Origin: Macrostomum hystrix
Lineage: Eukaryota; Platyhelminthes; Macrostomidae
Direction of reading: 5' to 3'
Length of the DNA stretch: 64,000 bases
NCBI GenBank assembly: GCA_950097015.1
Contig: CATNEN010000013.1
Coordinates: 806,001-870,000, forward strand
Part shown: positions 10,985 through 23,820 of the stretch, in pieces
How the letters are laid out: each line of letters begins with the position of its first letter
Numbering within the stretch: the first letter of the stretch is position 1
The notes under the pieces: generated by a model
Seen by the model: only the letters and a program-made list of their open reading frames with translations
Database searches by the model: none
What the model was told of the DNA's origin: nothing
Translations under genes and position numbers: made by a program

Positions 10985-12058
10985 TGAAGACTACTCAAAC
11001 TGTGGAAACTACTCAAACTGTGGAAACTACTCAAACTGTGGAAACTACTCAAACTGTGGAAACTACTCAAACTGTGGAAACTACATAAACTGTGACAACT
11101 ACTCAAACTGTGGAAACTACATAAACTGTGACAACTACTCAAACTGTGACAACTACTCAAACTGTGACAACTACTCAAACTGTGGAAACTACATAAACTG
11201 TGACAACTACTCAAACTGTGGAATCTACTCAAACTGGAAGTTAAACCAACTGAAGACTCAAACTGTGACAACTACTCAAACTGTGGAAACTACTCAAACT
11301 GTGGAAACTACTCAAACTGTGGAAACTACTCAAACTGTGGAAACTACTCAAACTGTAGAAACTACTCAAACTGTGGAAACTACTGAAACTGTGGAAACTA
11401 CTCAAACTGTGGAAACTACTCAAACTGTGGAAACTACTCAAACTGTGGAAACTACTCAAACTGTGGAAACTACTCAAACTGTGGAAACTACTCAAACTGT
11501 GGAAACTACTCAAACTGTGGAAACTACTCAAACTGTGGAAACTACTCAAACTGTGGAAACTACTCAAACTGTGGAAACTACTCAAACTGTGGAAACTACT
11601 CAAACTGTGGAAACTACTCAAACTGTGGAAACTACTCAAACTGTAGAAACTACTCAAACTGTGGAAACTACTCAAACTGTGGAAACTACTCAAACTGTGG
11701 AAACTACTCAAACTGTGGAAACTACTCAAACTGTAGAAACTACTCAAACTGTGGAAACTACTCAAACTGTGGAAACTACTCAAACTGTGGAAACTACTCA
11801 AACTGTGGAAACTACTCAAACTGTGGAAACTACTCAAACTGTAGAAACTACTCAAACTGTGGAAACTACTCAAACTGTGGAAACTACTCAAACTGTGGAA
11901 ACTACTCAAACTGTGGAAACTACTCAAACTGTGGAAACTACTCAAACTGTGGAAACTACTCAAACTGTAGAAACTACTCAAACTGTGGAAACTACTCAAA
12001 CTGTGGAAACTACTCAAACTGTGGAAACTACTCAAACTGTGGAAACTACTCAAACTGG
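10985..12058. repeat. 18-bp minisatellite (ACTACTCAAACTGTGGAA)
   Basis: About 59 copies, nearly perfect from 11270 on. The unit length keeps QTVETT-type and SSFHSL-type frames open on opposite strands for 270-448 codons. These frames are a by-product of periodicity. Confidence 0.96.
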
Positions 12059-13637
12059 AAACTGCTCTAAAGGAGCATATACTGTAATGTCACACAATCA
12101 AAAGTGCAACTCTGATTGAAAGAAAATGAAAATCAAAGAGCAGGAATTTTCAAAGTGATCGTTTCCCGTTTAGTTCGCAGTTGATACAACTTTTGTTGCT
12201 TATTGGGAAAAACCTTATCTTCAATTGATGTGCATTCGAATTGTCTATTTTAGTGAAGCAATACGAAGGTTTGACTATTCAAAGCATAGCGAATTACTTT
12301 TCATCGTATGATCGCAAACAAACCGATTAGAACTCTTGTCTCGCATGGTTGCCTGGGAAGCGCGTGAAGTTTGAGTATGAGATTTTCATTAAAGAAACGC
12401 TTTTAGTCGGTGATTAAATAAAGTAGCAGAGGTTAGATTTTGAACAGGTTAATACTGACTCGGTAAGATGCCTCGTTTGCAGATCTTCCATGTGAAATAT
12501 AAAGATAAAAAACAATATAGATAAAACAGAAACAATAGTAATAAATTATCAGAACAAATAAACAAAGGCTGCACTGATAATAAAACGACAGAAATTGCAA
12601 GGCACAAGCGGTAGTCTATGGTAATTTTTAACTGGCGAAAACTGAAATTCCATACCATAGATAGATTGGAGAAAAAAGAAAGGGAAAACTCGATTGCAAA
12701 ACGTGATTTTTGGGGCCTAGAAGTGGTGTTGCCATAGCAACACATGGTGTATATAGAAGATAGAGCAGGCGGTGAGACAAGCGTAATATTTCTACTATTA
12801 TTTTATTTAGTTACTAACAGTAATTGAGGCAATATTAAAGCACAAATTAGTTCATGGCCATGCACTTTCTCGTAAGCAGCTATAAAGCTAGAAGTTCCGC
12901 CAATCTGCACAGACAGCAGCTTTAATTTCTGTCAGTTACAAAACTGTTTGATTATTGATATGCGAGAAAAATAGCGAAACTGATTACGAGGTTCTAACTT
13001 CTTGAGAAAGTTTCGCCAAGTTCTATTATCTGTCTGTATCTTACTTTCAATGGGTTGACAAAAATATGAGATATAATTTTGGGCGACTTAAGTAATTTAA
13101 GTGATGTCCATTTTTTTAAATGTAATATAATTTCGTTTGACTACAATGGGCAGTAAAATAATCGGTCGATAAAGTTGATGGAGAAAAGGATCACGTGACA
13201 CATTGTGCGTGTTTCTTCACTGTGTCCCGTGACATTAAAAATGTTGGGTGGGTCGTTCGCGTCGGATCACGTGACAAGTGGGTTGGTTGCCTCAATATAG
13301 TCACGTGCCATTTAAAACTGTTATTCAATTTGGCTCACAGTACGCAAAACAAAATTATCTGCCTTCCAGAGAACCAACCCTTTAATCTCTAATTAGCGAA
13401 AATGCCACTAAGGCAAATGTCAAATGTCTAATTGTAGGGTAACCGAATCGCAGTGTGAGCTGCTGGTTAGAGGAAGGCACAGATAAAAATAAATAAATAA
13501 AAAACAGCGACAGCGAAGACGAAAGTGAAGAAGACTCGGCGGGCGACAAAGGTTTCTTATTAGAAAAAAGAAAAGTACACATAGTGGAGTTGTGCTGTGA
13601 AATCTTTTCTGTTTTTAATAATCTTTGAGTAGTTTTT
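12059..13637. other. Intergenic region between convergent genes; E-box cluster
   Basis: AT-rich, no coding exon recognised. It holds an AATAAA at 12417-12422 (+), three CACGTG E-boxes at 13191-13198, 13267-13274 and 13301-13308, and an ATTAAA on the minus strand (13613-13618) that could serve troponin T. Confidence 0.4.
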
Positions 13638-16600
13638 TCACTCGGCCGCTTCCACGGCATGTCCTCCCGCGTCGCCATTTTCGCCGAGTTCCACAGCCCG
13701 CGGGCCGCTTTCGGTGAGGATAACCTTGGACTTGGGCTGGATTCGCTCGTACTCAATGCCGTAAATTGGGCCCTTGTATAGGTCCTGACGCTCGCCGAAG
13801 CCGCGGTGGTCCTTCACGCGCTCGTACTGGCTGTACATCACGATCTTCGGCTGCAGTGTGAGCAATGTTGAGTCGTGCGATTCAAAAAAGCTTCATTCCA
13901 CATTTTGTAACTTTGGGTTTCAAATGGGACAATTTGCGCTTACCGGAATTCCACCCAGCTTCTCCGACAACGGATCGCTGAAGAAAATTTTCGACTTCAT
14001 CAAATATACTTGCTGTAAATTATTTTGAAATTAAGAGAATACTTTAAATACAGCAATCGCACTTACGGTGCAGTCTGGACCTTGCTGCTGGTTCCCTTCT
14101 GGCCGCTGAAATGGTAAACACAAATTAAGATTCTTTTGCGATCGGCCAGTTGACAATCCATGTAAACAACTAGCGTATTGTCTGGAAGGTGGCTCACCCC
14201 TTCTGCATCTGTCTGGCGCGCTCAGTCAGCTCAACCATCTGAAGAACCGGAGAATCGGTTTAAAGGACTTCAAAATGATAAAATCTGCTTAAACTGAAAA
14301 CTGCGCCAAGTTCAACTATCCGCAGTATTCGCACTGTGTAAACTACTCAAACTGGAAACTACTCAAACTGCAAACTATACTCAAACAGAAAAATATGCTC
14401 AAACTGGAAACTATACTCAAACTGGAAACTATACTCAAACTGGAAACTATACTCAAACTGGAAACTATACTCAAACAGGAAAATATGCTCAAACTGGAAA
14501 CTATACTCAAACAGGAAAATATGCTCAAACTGGAAACTATACTCAAACTGGAAACTACTCAAACTGGAAACTATACTCAAACTGGAAACTAGTCAAACTG
14601 CAAACTATACTCAAACTGGAAACTAGTCAAACTGGAAACTATACTCAAACTGGAAACTAGTCAAACTGCAAACTATACTCAAACTGGAAACTACTCAAAC
14701 TGGAAACTATACTCAAACTGGAAACTAGTCAAACTGCAAACTATACTCAAACTGGAAACTAGTCAAACTGGAAACTATACTCAAACTGGAAACTAGTCAA
14801 ACTGGAAACTATACTCAAACTGGAAACTAGTCAAACTGCAAACTATACTCAAACTGGAAACTACTCAAACTGGAAACTATACTCAAACTGGAAACTAGTC
14901 AAACTGCAAACTATACTCAAACTGGAAACTACTCAAACTGGAAGCTATACTCAAACTGGAAACTAGTCAAACTGCAAACTATACTCAAACTGGAAACTAC
15001 TCAAACTGGAAGCTATACTCAAACTGGAAGCTACTCAAACTGGAAACTATACTCAAACTGGAAACTACTCAAACTGCAAACTATACTCAAACTAGAGGCA
15101 ATTAGATTCTACTCAAACTGAGTTAACTACTCAAACGAGAAACTGTTTTACTCGTAAGCTGCTCAAGCTTCAAACTTCTCAAACTAGAAACGACTTTGAA
15201 GCTCAGGATTACAGTAGACAATAATGAAATCGTTACGCTAAGCGAACCTCCATGTTCTGCGACTTGAACCTCTGCTCAAGGTCGTACTTGTCGCCCTCGA
15301 GCGAGTAGATCTTGGCGAAAAGCTCCTTAGCTTTCTCCTGCAGTTGTGATTCGCCGAAGCCGTCGATGCCCAGCGGCTGAACCCGCTGCTCCAGGGCGGC
15401 CTTCTTCTCAGCGTCCAGCTGCTCCTTGGTCTTTCCCTGCTTGGCTTCGTCGGCTCCGGAGGCGCCAGTCTGCACGGAAGATGATCACGAGGTGAAAGCC
15501 CCGATGAAGGGAGGTGGAGGGTGGTTGATTTTGGAGTGTTGGGGTGCTCTCGTTTCCGATTGGCTGTGCGGCCTTACTTTCTACCCCTTACAGGCTCTTC
15601 GGTCATACAAATCGGTAGGGTGGTTGGCAGTAGGGTTGGCTTGGGCAGTGACTCCTTATAGGCTCTGTGACCTGCAAGACATGCAACCCCGAATTTCTTC
15701 ATGCTTTCAACCCCAAACTGACCACCTCAATCCACGACTTATTTTTTCGCTGATTAGCGATATTGTTATTTGAATTTTGTTGGAACTATCTTTATTTAAA
15801 TGCAGACCTTGTTTTAAGTAGACAATTATAGAACGGACGTTATACTAAAATATAGTTTTCAATGACTACACATAAAAACTTTGAGCAACAACTGACACCA
15901 GGGTGAATAATTGGCTCTTTTCCATAGTGCAAATATAAGTCGTGCAGTGCAGGCAAAGCACCCTGAGCAAGAAATCCGGTGGGGTTGAGCAATGATGTTC
16001 GATGTAAAGATGGTGCAGTTTTGGTTAAGTTTCTTTATCATCCGGATTTGGAATTGTGGTAGGGTAGGCTCTATATTTATGCATCTATTCAGCGGCCTCA
16101 AGAAACACACCGGCACAACCATCACCAAAATTCAACTTGTTAAAGCTTGATTGAAAAATATCGCGGAAAGTGGTTTAGTGCCAATCGCAGTAAAGGAAGA
16201 CGCATTGATTGTTTTTCCAGCTAATCTCTCCATATACATTGAGACTTCAATTTGACCTCTAATTGAGTCACTGTGCTCTGATTGGCTGAGCCAAGTAGAA
16301 AGTGTTAATTTAAACTTTAGGCATGGGTTTTGAAGAGTGATAAGACATTTTCCACCAGAGCCAATGAGAGCACAGTGAAATTTAGACACAAATTTACACT
16401 CCAGCCAATGAGAGCACAGTGAAATTTAGACACAAATTTACATTCCAGCCAATGAGAGCACAGTGAAATTTAGACATAAATTTACATTCCAGCCAATGAG
16501 AGCACAGTGAAATTTAGACACAAATTTACATTCCAGCCAATGAGAGCACAGTGAAATTTAGACACAAATTTACATTCCAGCCAATGAGAGCACAATGAAG

Positions 16601-19600
16601 TTTTCTGTGGTTAAACTTTAGATGTGCATACTTGTATGTACAATTGGGCCTAATTTTTGAAATATAAAATTTAATGAATCCTTTTTTTGAGTCTTCTTAA
16701 ATCTGTTACACACTGACACAGTTATATCTCACGCTTGGGAATATATTCCCACGCTAGGGAGGACTAATCTTAACCGATTGAGGGCTAAAGACCGTTAGAC
16801 AGAACCCCTACTGTACGAATGGGGCACTACAAACCTAAATATTAAGAGTTTCCTATCGTACAAGCAGTACAACAACCCACAACACATTGTACGTTAGTGT
16901 GGTTGGCTTATTTAACATCCACTAATTATCCTATAAGTTCCGTGCACTTTTCATACTCTGTTGAGAACCATTTTTATTGATTAAATTAAAATAAGTAGAG
17001 CAGCGTGCAGCCCGCCTGAATAGATTCGGACACAAATTATTCTCCACAGACAGGTAACTCTACGAGTACAGTAGCCGGATTCCATAACACTATTATTCAT
17101 TTACCTGCTTCTTGGTGTCAGCCTACAAATTGTGGTCGAAGAATATCATTTTAAGTATTTTATGATCTTTTCAAAAGCCACGTTTACTTCTCCCAAAATA
17201 TTCTACCAACTCGCCATGAAAATCCAGAAACAATATGTATTCGCCATAGAGTTTTATACATGGCATTGGAAATGGCATGACATGACGTGGCATGGCATGG
17301 CATTGGAATGGCAATGGGTATTGGAAATAGCCCCGTGGTCATTCCCCTGGGGGAAATAGCGCTGTCTTTCTACTGTTAAGCCATAATTTGATCAAGAAGT
17401 AATTATACGAGTATATATATTGATTACAGTAACTATAAAAGTACAAAAGCATTTTAGACGATTAGAGTATCCTTACGTCCTGTCTGACTATTTTTCATAG
17501 ATGAGGTCATAAAACTCTAATATATATTACTAGATCTATCAAATTAATCAGGTGCTAGAAGCAATCGACAGTGTCGAGCTCCAGCTCACCTCGCTGCCAG
17601 ACTTCTTGCTGATGGTGAAGTTGCGCTGGCTCTGGCTCTTCGTCCTCTCCTCGGCCTCCTTCTTCTTCTTCTCCCGCTCCTCCTTCCGCTTGGCCTCCTC
17701 CTCGCGCTTGCGGCGCTGGCGCTCCTCCTGGACACAGTATTTAGTAGTTTAACAATCATGTTCTAAGCATACTACTTGCGCAGTTTCATCAGTAGCCATT
17801 TCTTGTTTTCATGAGTAAAAATAAAATGGAACGCGTTTTCCGCGGCTGGAGAGCTGAACTCTTGGTGATAAAGGGTGTAACTTCAATGTGTGACCAACTG
17901 TCACTCGCCAGACTCTCACACGAAGCATCTTAAGTTCTAGTCCGCATCATTATGGACTCACGCGTTTGAAACTTTATGCTAATAATTGAGTATGCTCAGA
18001 GAGGTTAGGGGAGGATCGAGCAGCATTGGCTCCTAGCTGGCTTCCAGTTACAGCCCCAGTTGCAAATTAATTTATTCCTAATAAAATGCAACTACGCTAC
18101 TAATAGCAGGCAGTAGTCAGTAGCGCATAAATTTTCGCTCACCTCCTCGGCGCGCCTCTTCTGCTCCTCGACGGCGCGCAGCTCGGCCAGGCGCTTCTCC
18201 TCCTCGGCCCGCTCCTGCTTCCTCTGCTCCTGAAGGATTGTTGAAGGCGGCGCAGGCGGTGATAATCGCCATTTTCTCAACACTTAAAAACTTTGTGACG
18301 CTGCACACATCAATACTAAAAACCACTAGGAGTTGGACGGGAAACTACTACTTTCCTTAGAAAACGTTTAGGAGGCTGGTTTTCGCTGCACGAAAAGTGC
18401 ACTACCAAGATGGGAAATTTTCATTTTTCTTACATTCAAATAGTGCAGATCTAAAGCTTTTCTATGAAGCTATAAATAGGGAAACAAATATCAAAAGATG
18501 AGCCTTTGATCCGCGCCTCCAATGAAACTAAATTTGGGAAAAACAGCCTCCTAAACGTTTTCTGAGAAACGAAGCTGCACGTCCTTCTACTCCTAGGGTC
18601 CTTGCATAGATACCGATGAAAAAGCTGCCATTTTTTGTTTAATTTTTGGTCTGCATCACAACTTATTGTTTATGTATCGAGACGACCTTTTTATTTAACC
18701 TTCTTCTTTAGCCTTCAAAAGAAACTTTGAAGATTGGTTGACCGAAACGGAAGCTAGCAGTGTTTTTTCGCTACTCACCCGCTTCGACCTGAGGTCGGAG
18801 ATCTCGGTGGCCAGCCTCTCGCGTTCCTCCTTGCGCATCTCCTCGTACTCCTTCATCTCCTCCTCCATCTTGGCCATGCGCTTCTTCTTCTCCTCCTGGG
18901 ATGTGAAAGTCGTGTTTTTAACTTAAATTCGATTTTCAAATTGGTGCCAAACTCGACAAATTTAAACAAAGCAAATAGCACTCACCTCCATGCGAATCTG
19001 AGCTTCATTGCGGCCGCTATCGTCTCTGCAAAGAAACAAATTGCAACCGATTGCTTTTCTATTCGATTAAGTCAGACGTACTCTGATTCAGCTCAATGAT
19101 GTAGTAACATGCAATCCATGTATTGATGCAAAATAGATATACCAGGTTCATGAAAGATTAGTCGGGGCAGGGTTCTCTGCTCAAACCTTTTAACGCCGTC
19201 ACCAAAAACATTGGCACCATGCAACTAATCATACTACTGCAGCAACAGCTCCGCAAAGTAGTATCATTTGCAAAAAGTTCACTTAGCAGTGTAATATTTA
19301 ATCGGGTGCTGAAGCAAGCGTTCTTAGCGCTAGTAACTACTGGCATTGGCTGCGACTTTGAGGTGCACTGTGTCTATCACTCATTGGCGATGAAGCTTTT
19401 AACAGTAGAAAGACCACTGGAGGTAGTTCATATACCCACATTTTCCTTGTTTCTGTATCTCCCAAAATGTTCTACCAATCGCAATTGAAACTCGAGAAAA
19501 CGGGTCAAAATTTTCCGCTCTCTCCGATGGAACAACTTCCAGAATAACAAAACATCAGCATCGTCGAGATCCCCCCAGGGGGGGGGAAACGACGTGGTCT

Positions 19601-20552
19601 TTCCCAGGGGGGGGGAAACGACGTGGTCTTTCCCAGGGGGGCGGAAACGACGTGGTCTTTCCCAGGGGGGCGGAAACGACGTGGTCTTTCCCAGGGGGGG
19701 GAAACGACGTGGTCTTTCCCAGGGGGGGGGAAACGACGTGGTCTTTCCCAGGGGGCGGAAACGACGTGGTCTTTCCCAGGGGGGCGGAAACGACGTGGTC
19801 TTTCCCAGGGGGTGGGAAACGACGTGGTCTTTCCCAGGGGGGGGGAACGACGTGGTCTTTCCCAGGGGGGGGGAAACGACGTGGTCTTTCCCAGGGGGGC
19901 GGAAACGACGTGGTCTTTCCCAGGGGGGCGGAAACGACGTGGTCTTTCCCAGGGGGGGAAACGACGTGGTCTTTCCCAGGGGGGAAATGACGTGGTCTTC
20001 CCACTGTTAGTGATGATGACGAAACGATAGATGAACTGTGGCAGTTGGGGTGGCACAGATTGGCGCTTAGCGTTTTGGTTTGGGGGGCTGGGCTTGGCTT
20101 ACTCAGCAAAGCTAGCACCCTGGTGGATCTGCTTTGGCTTTTCAGCTGGCGGCGGAGGCGGGGGCGGGGCCGCCTCCTCCTGCTGCTGCTCCTGCGGAGT
20201 CTCCTCAGCTGTCGTCTCTCTGCGCGCATTGTTTGTGTGCGTTTTATTTTGTTACGAAAACAAATAAAACTTCTTTCTTTCTGTAGCTCTTTATTGCCGA
20301 GTGGGCGGTCAAAATTCTCGAAGAGAAATAATATAGGATCCTATTATTCAGTCAAATAAGCTGTCCGGAAATTGCTGACAATCGTCTTCAATCATATTTC
20401 ACTGATAAAAAGTAAATAGACAAAACTGATGATCAAAACAGGAGTTCTAGGAATAATTAAGGAAATTAACAAGCCAAACAATGAAATGTGATCGCATCGG
20501 AGTTCACCAGCCAGCCCTGGATGGTAACTCACTGGTGTTCCTCGTCAGACAT
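13638..20552 (-). CDS. TnT: Troponin T
   Basis: Twelve exons, 5' to 3' on the minus strand: 20533-20552, 20103-20219, 18986-19025, 18779-18895, 18143-18229, 17590-17727, 17105-17122, 15248-15469, 14198-14238, 14067-14105, 13944-13977, 13638-13850. They give 361 residues with phase closing at every junction. Troponin T anchors the troponin complex to tropomyosin on thin filaments. The N-terminus (MSDEEHQ, acidic/Gln-rich, then a Pro/Ala stretch) matches the hypervariable region. Residues 59-173 are the long charged tropomyosin-binding helix (MEEEMKEYEEMRKEERERL). Residues 203-253 hold the LEGDKYDLEQRFKSQNME heptads, and the end has DPLSEKLGGIPPKIVMYSQY then ERVKDHRGF, the family's conserved C-terminal block. 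There is an 18-nt microexon (ADTKKQ). The donor at 15247 (GTTCGC) is weak, and the exon at 13977 uses an acceptor downstream of a more obvious CAG that would run into a stop. There is no long acidic tail of the arthropod type. Introns carry three minisatellites. Confidence 0.92.
14335..15135. repeat. 17/18-bp minisatellite in troponin T intron
   Basis: Alternating units ACTCAAACTGGAAACTAT and ACTCAAACTGGAAACTAG (with CAAACTGCAAACTATACT variants), about 45 copies. It is related by its CTCAAACTG core to the array at 10985. Confidence 0.94.
15470..17104. other. Troponin T intron (contents)
   Basis: Apart from the 44-bp repeat at 16340-16605, I see no exon, RNA gene or recognisable element. An inverted single repeat copy lies at 16267-16287. 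Confidence 0.4.
16340..16605. repeat. 44-bp minisatellite containing CCAAT motifs
   Basis: About six copies of a 44-bp unit beginning CCAGCCAATGAGAGCACAGT and ending in an AAATTTAGACACAAATTTACA-like stretch. Each copy carries CCAATGAG. Confidence 0.93.
19570..20005. repeat. 29-bp G-run minisatellite in troponin T intron
   Basis: Fifteen copies of a unit GAAACGACGTGGTCTTTCCC plus a run of 5-9 G on the plus strand. Copy-to-copy variation is almost only in the G-run length and a GGGGCGG variant. The nascent troponin transcript carries the C-rich strand. Confidence 0.96.
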
Positions 20553-20567
20553 GATTTGGCGGCTCCT
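20553..20567 (-). promoter_or_regulatory. Possible 3' splice acceptor just upstream of the troponin T ATG
   Basis: Minus strand TTCGCCTCTATAG precedes 15 nt of leader (AGGAGCCGCCAAATC) and the ATG. It looks like a 3' splice site, fitting either a 5' UTR intron or a spliced leader. A (CTG)n tract lies just beyond, at about 20612-20640. Confidence 0.3.
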
Positions 20568-20608
20568 CTATAGAGGCGAAATGACTTTGAAAGTTCCTTT
20601 AGATTGAA

Positions 20609-20640
<32 letters not shown>

Positions 20641-21674
20641 CAAAGGATGTCAGAGGGGTTGGGCAGGCGGGCAAGAAGTAGCATTAGCCCGCCTCGACGC
20701 ATTTATGGGGGACGGGACGCCAGGCGCCAACCCCAGCTCCGTCGAGTTTTTCTGCCTTCTGCAGCGTCGTGTCGTTATAGAAACTGCGCTTACCAAAGCG
20801 ATCCCCGCGCACAGACATCGCATCCTCAGATCCCACAGCTTGCACCACATGAAATCCCCCAGCGATAGAATAACCTTATTTCTCTCTCTATCAGCAGGGC
20901 AGCCATTGTACAGCAGGGCAGCATTAGCATTTTAACATGCTTCAAATAGTTAGGGAGACAGAGAGAGAGGAAGGGGCGAGAACTCGATCGTTGGCCCCTC
21001 TCGGGGATGAGGGGAATTCTTGGGGAGCCAGGGAAGCGGTTCGATCGATACGGGGAGGCACCACCGACCCGGTGGGCATTGGGCTGGAAATGACACCGCA
21101 GGCAGAAGCCAAAATCAATGAATGCATTCGGCCCTGTATGGCGTATGATCTAAAAGGTGTCCGTACATACAGAAAAACGATTGCATAGGGCTTTCAACTC
21201 CCACACACACACGCACGCACACACTCACGCTAGACGAATAGTGCTTAGGTCAGGCCAGTAAACGCAACGACCAACCGCCCAACATTGGCATTTCAAGACT
21301 TCAGGGAAACCTTTACCAGCGAAGCCATTCTGATCCTAAAGCTTGAATGGAACGAGGGATTTGGGATAGCGAAAATGTCAGCAACTCCGATGCATTCGTG
21401 TCGAAATGCGCACTACAGTCGCGTGGTCTCCAAGTTGAACTGTGAATCCCCTTTTTTCTATAAAACGACGAAGCACTCTCGTGTATTGCTGCTGTTGGGC
21501 TGTGGACTTGAAAAATTATTTCGAACTTCAGGATGCTGGGCTGAAGTTTTTGTTCTTTTTACTGGATCAGTACAGCGTATCGATAAAAAAATAATGAAAA
21601 AATCAAGTTAAGTGTTTACTAAACTTTCAGATCAACCTGACATTGTTTCATTTCACATCCTGAAGTTCCAAATA
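20568..21674. other. Upstream region of troponin T
   Basis: A (CTG)9-like microsatellite at about 20612-20640, a short (AC)n tract near 21200 and otherwise unique sequence. I recognise no coding exon and no clear TATA box on the minus strand. Confidence 0.35.
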
Positions 21675-23620
21675 AAGAATATCGATTTCAGTTTACAGTT
21701 GGCAGTTGTTTATCTCAGTTTATGGATTTCAGTTTACAGCTGGCTTTTGTTTATCTCAGTTAATCGATTTCAGTTTACAGCTGGCTGTTGTTTATCACAG
21801 TTTATGGATTTCATTTTACAGCTGGCTGTCGTTTTCTTACAGTTTATCGATTTCAGTTTACAGCTGGCAGTTGTTTATCACAGTTTATCGATTTCAGTTT
21901 ACAGCTGGCATTTGTTTATCACAGTTTATGGATTTCAGTTTACAGCTGGCAGTTGTTTATCACAGTTTATGGATTTCAGTTTACAGTTTGCTATTGTTTA
22001 TCACAGTTTATGGATTTCAGTTTACAGCTGGCTGTTGTTTATCACAGTTTATGGATTTTAGTTTACAGCTGGCAGTTGTTTATCCCAGTTTATCGATTTC
22101 ATTTTACAGCTGGCTGTTGTTTATCACAGTTTATCGATTTCAGTTTACAGCTGGCTGTTGTTTATCACAGTTTATAGATTTCAGTTTACAGCTGGCTGTT
22201 GTTTATCTCAGTTTATAGATTTCAGTTTACAGCTGGCTGTCGTTTTTTTACAGTTTATCCATTTCAGTTTACAGCTGGCTGTTGTTTATCCAAGTTTATC
22301 GATTTCAGTTTACAGCTGGCTGTTGTTTATCACAGTTTATGGATTTCAGTTTACAGCTGGCAGTTGTTTATCACAGTTTATGGATTTCAGTTTACAGCTG
22401 GCAGTTGTTTATCCAAGTTTATCGATTTCAGTTTACAGCTGGCAGTTGTTTATCACAGTTTATGGATTTCAGTTTACAGCTGGCAGTTGTTTATCACAGT
22501 TTATAGATTTCAGTTTACAGCTGGCTGTTGTTTATCACAGTTTATAGATTTCAGTTTACAGCTGGCTGTTGTTTATCTCAGTTTATAGATTTCAGTTTAC
22601 AGCTGGCTGTCGTTTTTTTACAGTTTATTCATTTCAGTTTACAGCTGGCTGTTGTTTATCCAAGTTTATCGATTTCAGTTTACAGCTGGCTGTTGTTTAT
22701 CACAGTTTATCGATTTCAGTTTACAGCTGGCTGTTGTTTATCACAGTTTATGGATTTCAGTTTACAGCTGGCAGTTGTTTATCCAAGTTTATCGATTTCA
22801 GTTTACAGCTGGCAGTTGTTTATCACAGTTTATGGATTTCAGTTTACAGCTGGCAGTTGTTTATCACAGTTTATGGATTTCAGTTTACAGCTGGCAGTTG
22901 TTTATCACAGTTTATAGATTTCAGTTTACAGCTGGCAGTTGTTTATCACAGTTTATAGATTTCAGTTTACAGCTGGCAGTTGTTTATCACAGTTTATAGA
23001 TTTCAGTTTACAGCTGGCTGTTGTTTATCACAGTTTATGGATTTCAGTTTACAGCTGGCAGTTGTTTATCACAGTTTATGGATTTCAGTTTACAGCTGGC
23101 TGTTGTTTTTTTACAGTTTATGGATTTCAGTTTAAAGCTGGCAGTTGTTTATCACAGTTTATCGATTTCAGTTTACAGCAGGATGTATTTTTTACAGTTT
23201 ATCGATTTCAGTTTACAGCAGGATGTATTTTTTACAGTTTATCGATTTCAGTTTACAGCTGGCAGTTGTTTATCCAAGTTTATCTATTTCAGTTTACAGC
23301 TGGCTGTTGTTTATCACAGTTTATGAATTTCAGTTTACAGCTGGCAGTTGTTTATCTCAGTTTATGGATTTCAGTTTACAGCTGGCTGTCGTTTTTTTAC
23401 AGTTTATCCATTTCAGTTTACAGCTGGCTGTTGTTTTTTACAGTTTATGGATTTCAGTTTAAAGCTGGCAGTTGTTTATCACAGTTTATCGATTTCAGTT
23501 TACAGCAGGATGTATTTTTTACAGTTTATCGATTTCAGTTTACAGCTGGCAGTTGTTTATCCAAGTTTATCGATTTAGTTTACAGCAGGATGTATTTTTT
23601 ACAGTTTATCGATTCCTGTG
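21675..23620. repeat. 41-bp minisatellite
   Basis: About 47 copies of a 41-bp unit with GGATTTCAGTTTACAGCTGG then AGTTGTTTATCACAGTTTAT. Variants include ATCGATTT/ATGGATTT and a CAGGATGTATTTTTTACAG form near the 3' end. Because 41 is not a multiple of 3, all three frames read similar 41-residue repeats; not coding. Confidence 0.96.
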
Positions 23621-23813
23621 TAATATCGATTCCGCAATATGTTTAGGCAAAAAATTCCAGTCAGTTCTGGAATTGAATAGAATTTATTTTCTTGGATTCT
23701 TGCTGCCTGTTGTATCAAATTTCACCTGGACACATGTCAAAGATAATTAAAGATCAAATTTCATCTTTAACAAACCCTTCAGGTTTTTTATTTCTGAATG
23801 ACACGCTGTCGCG

Positions 23814-23820
23814 TATAAAA
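23814..23820 (+). promoter_or_regulatory. Candidate TATA box upstream of the GPCR gene
   Basis: GTCGCGTATAAAAAGCTACC, 435 bp before the GPCR ATG. A core-promoter match only. Confidence 0.3.

Noticed and set aside
10773-12119. 448-codon plus-strand frame of QTVETT repeats (and a 270-codon minus-strand SSFHSL frame)
   Set aside because: Both strands are open at once because the 18-bp unit is a multiple of 3 and has no stop; no signal, domain or codon bias. An array, not a gene.
20937-21188. 83-codon frame upstream of troponin T
   Set aside because: Short, opposed by an equally open minus frame, no domain or splice partner.
21612-23750. Many 100-235 codon frames (FQFTAGSCLSQF repeats)
   Set aside because: 41-bp array; three frames give the same peptides.
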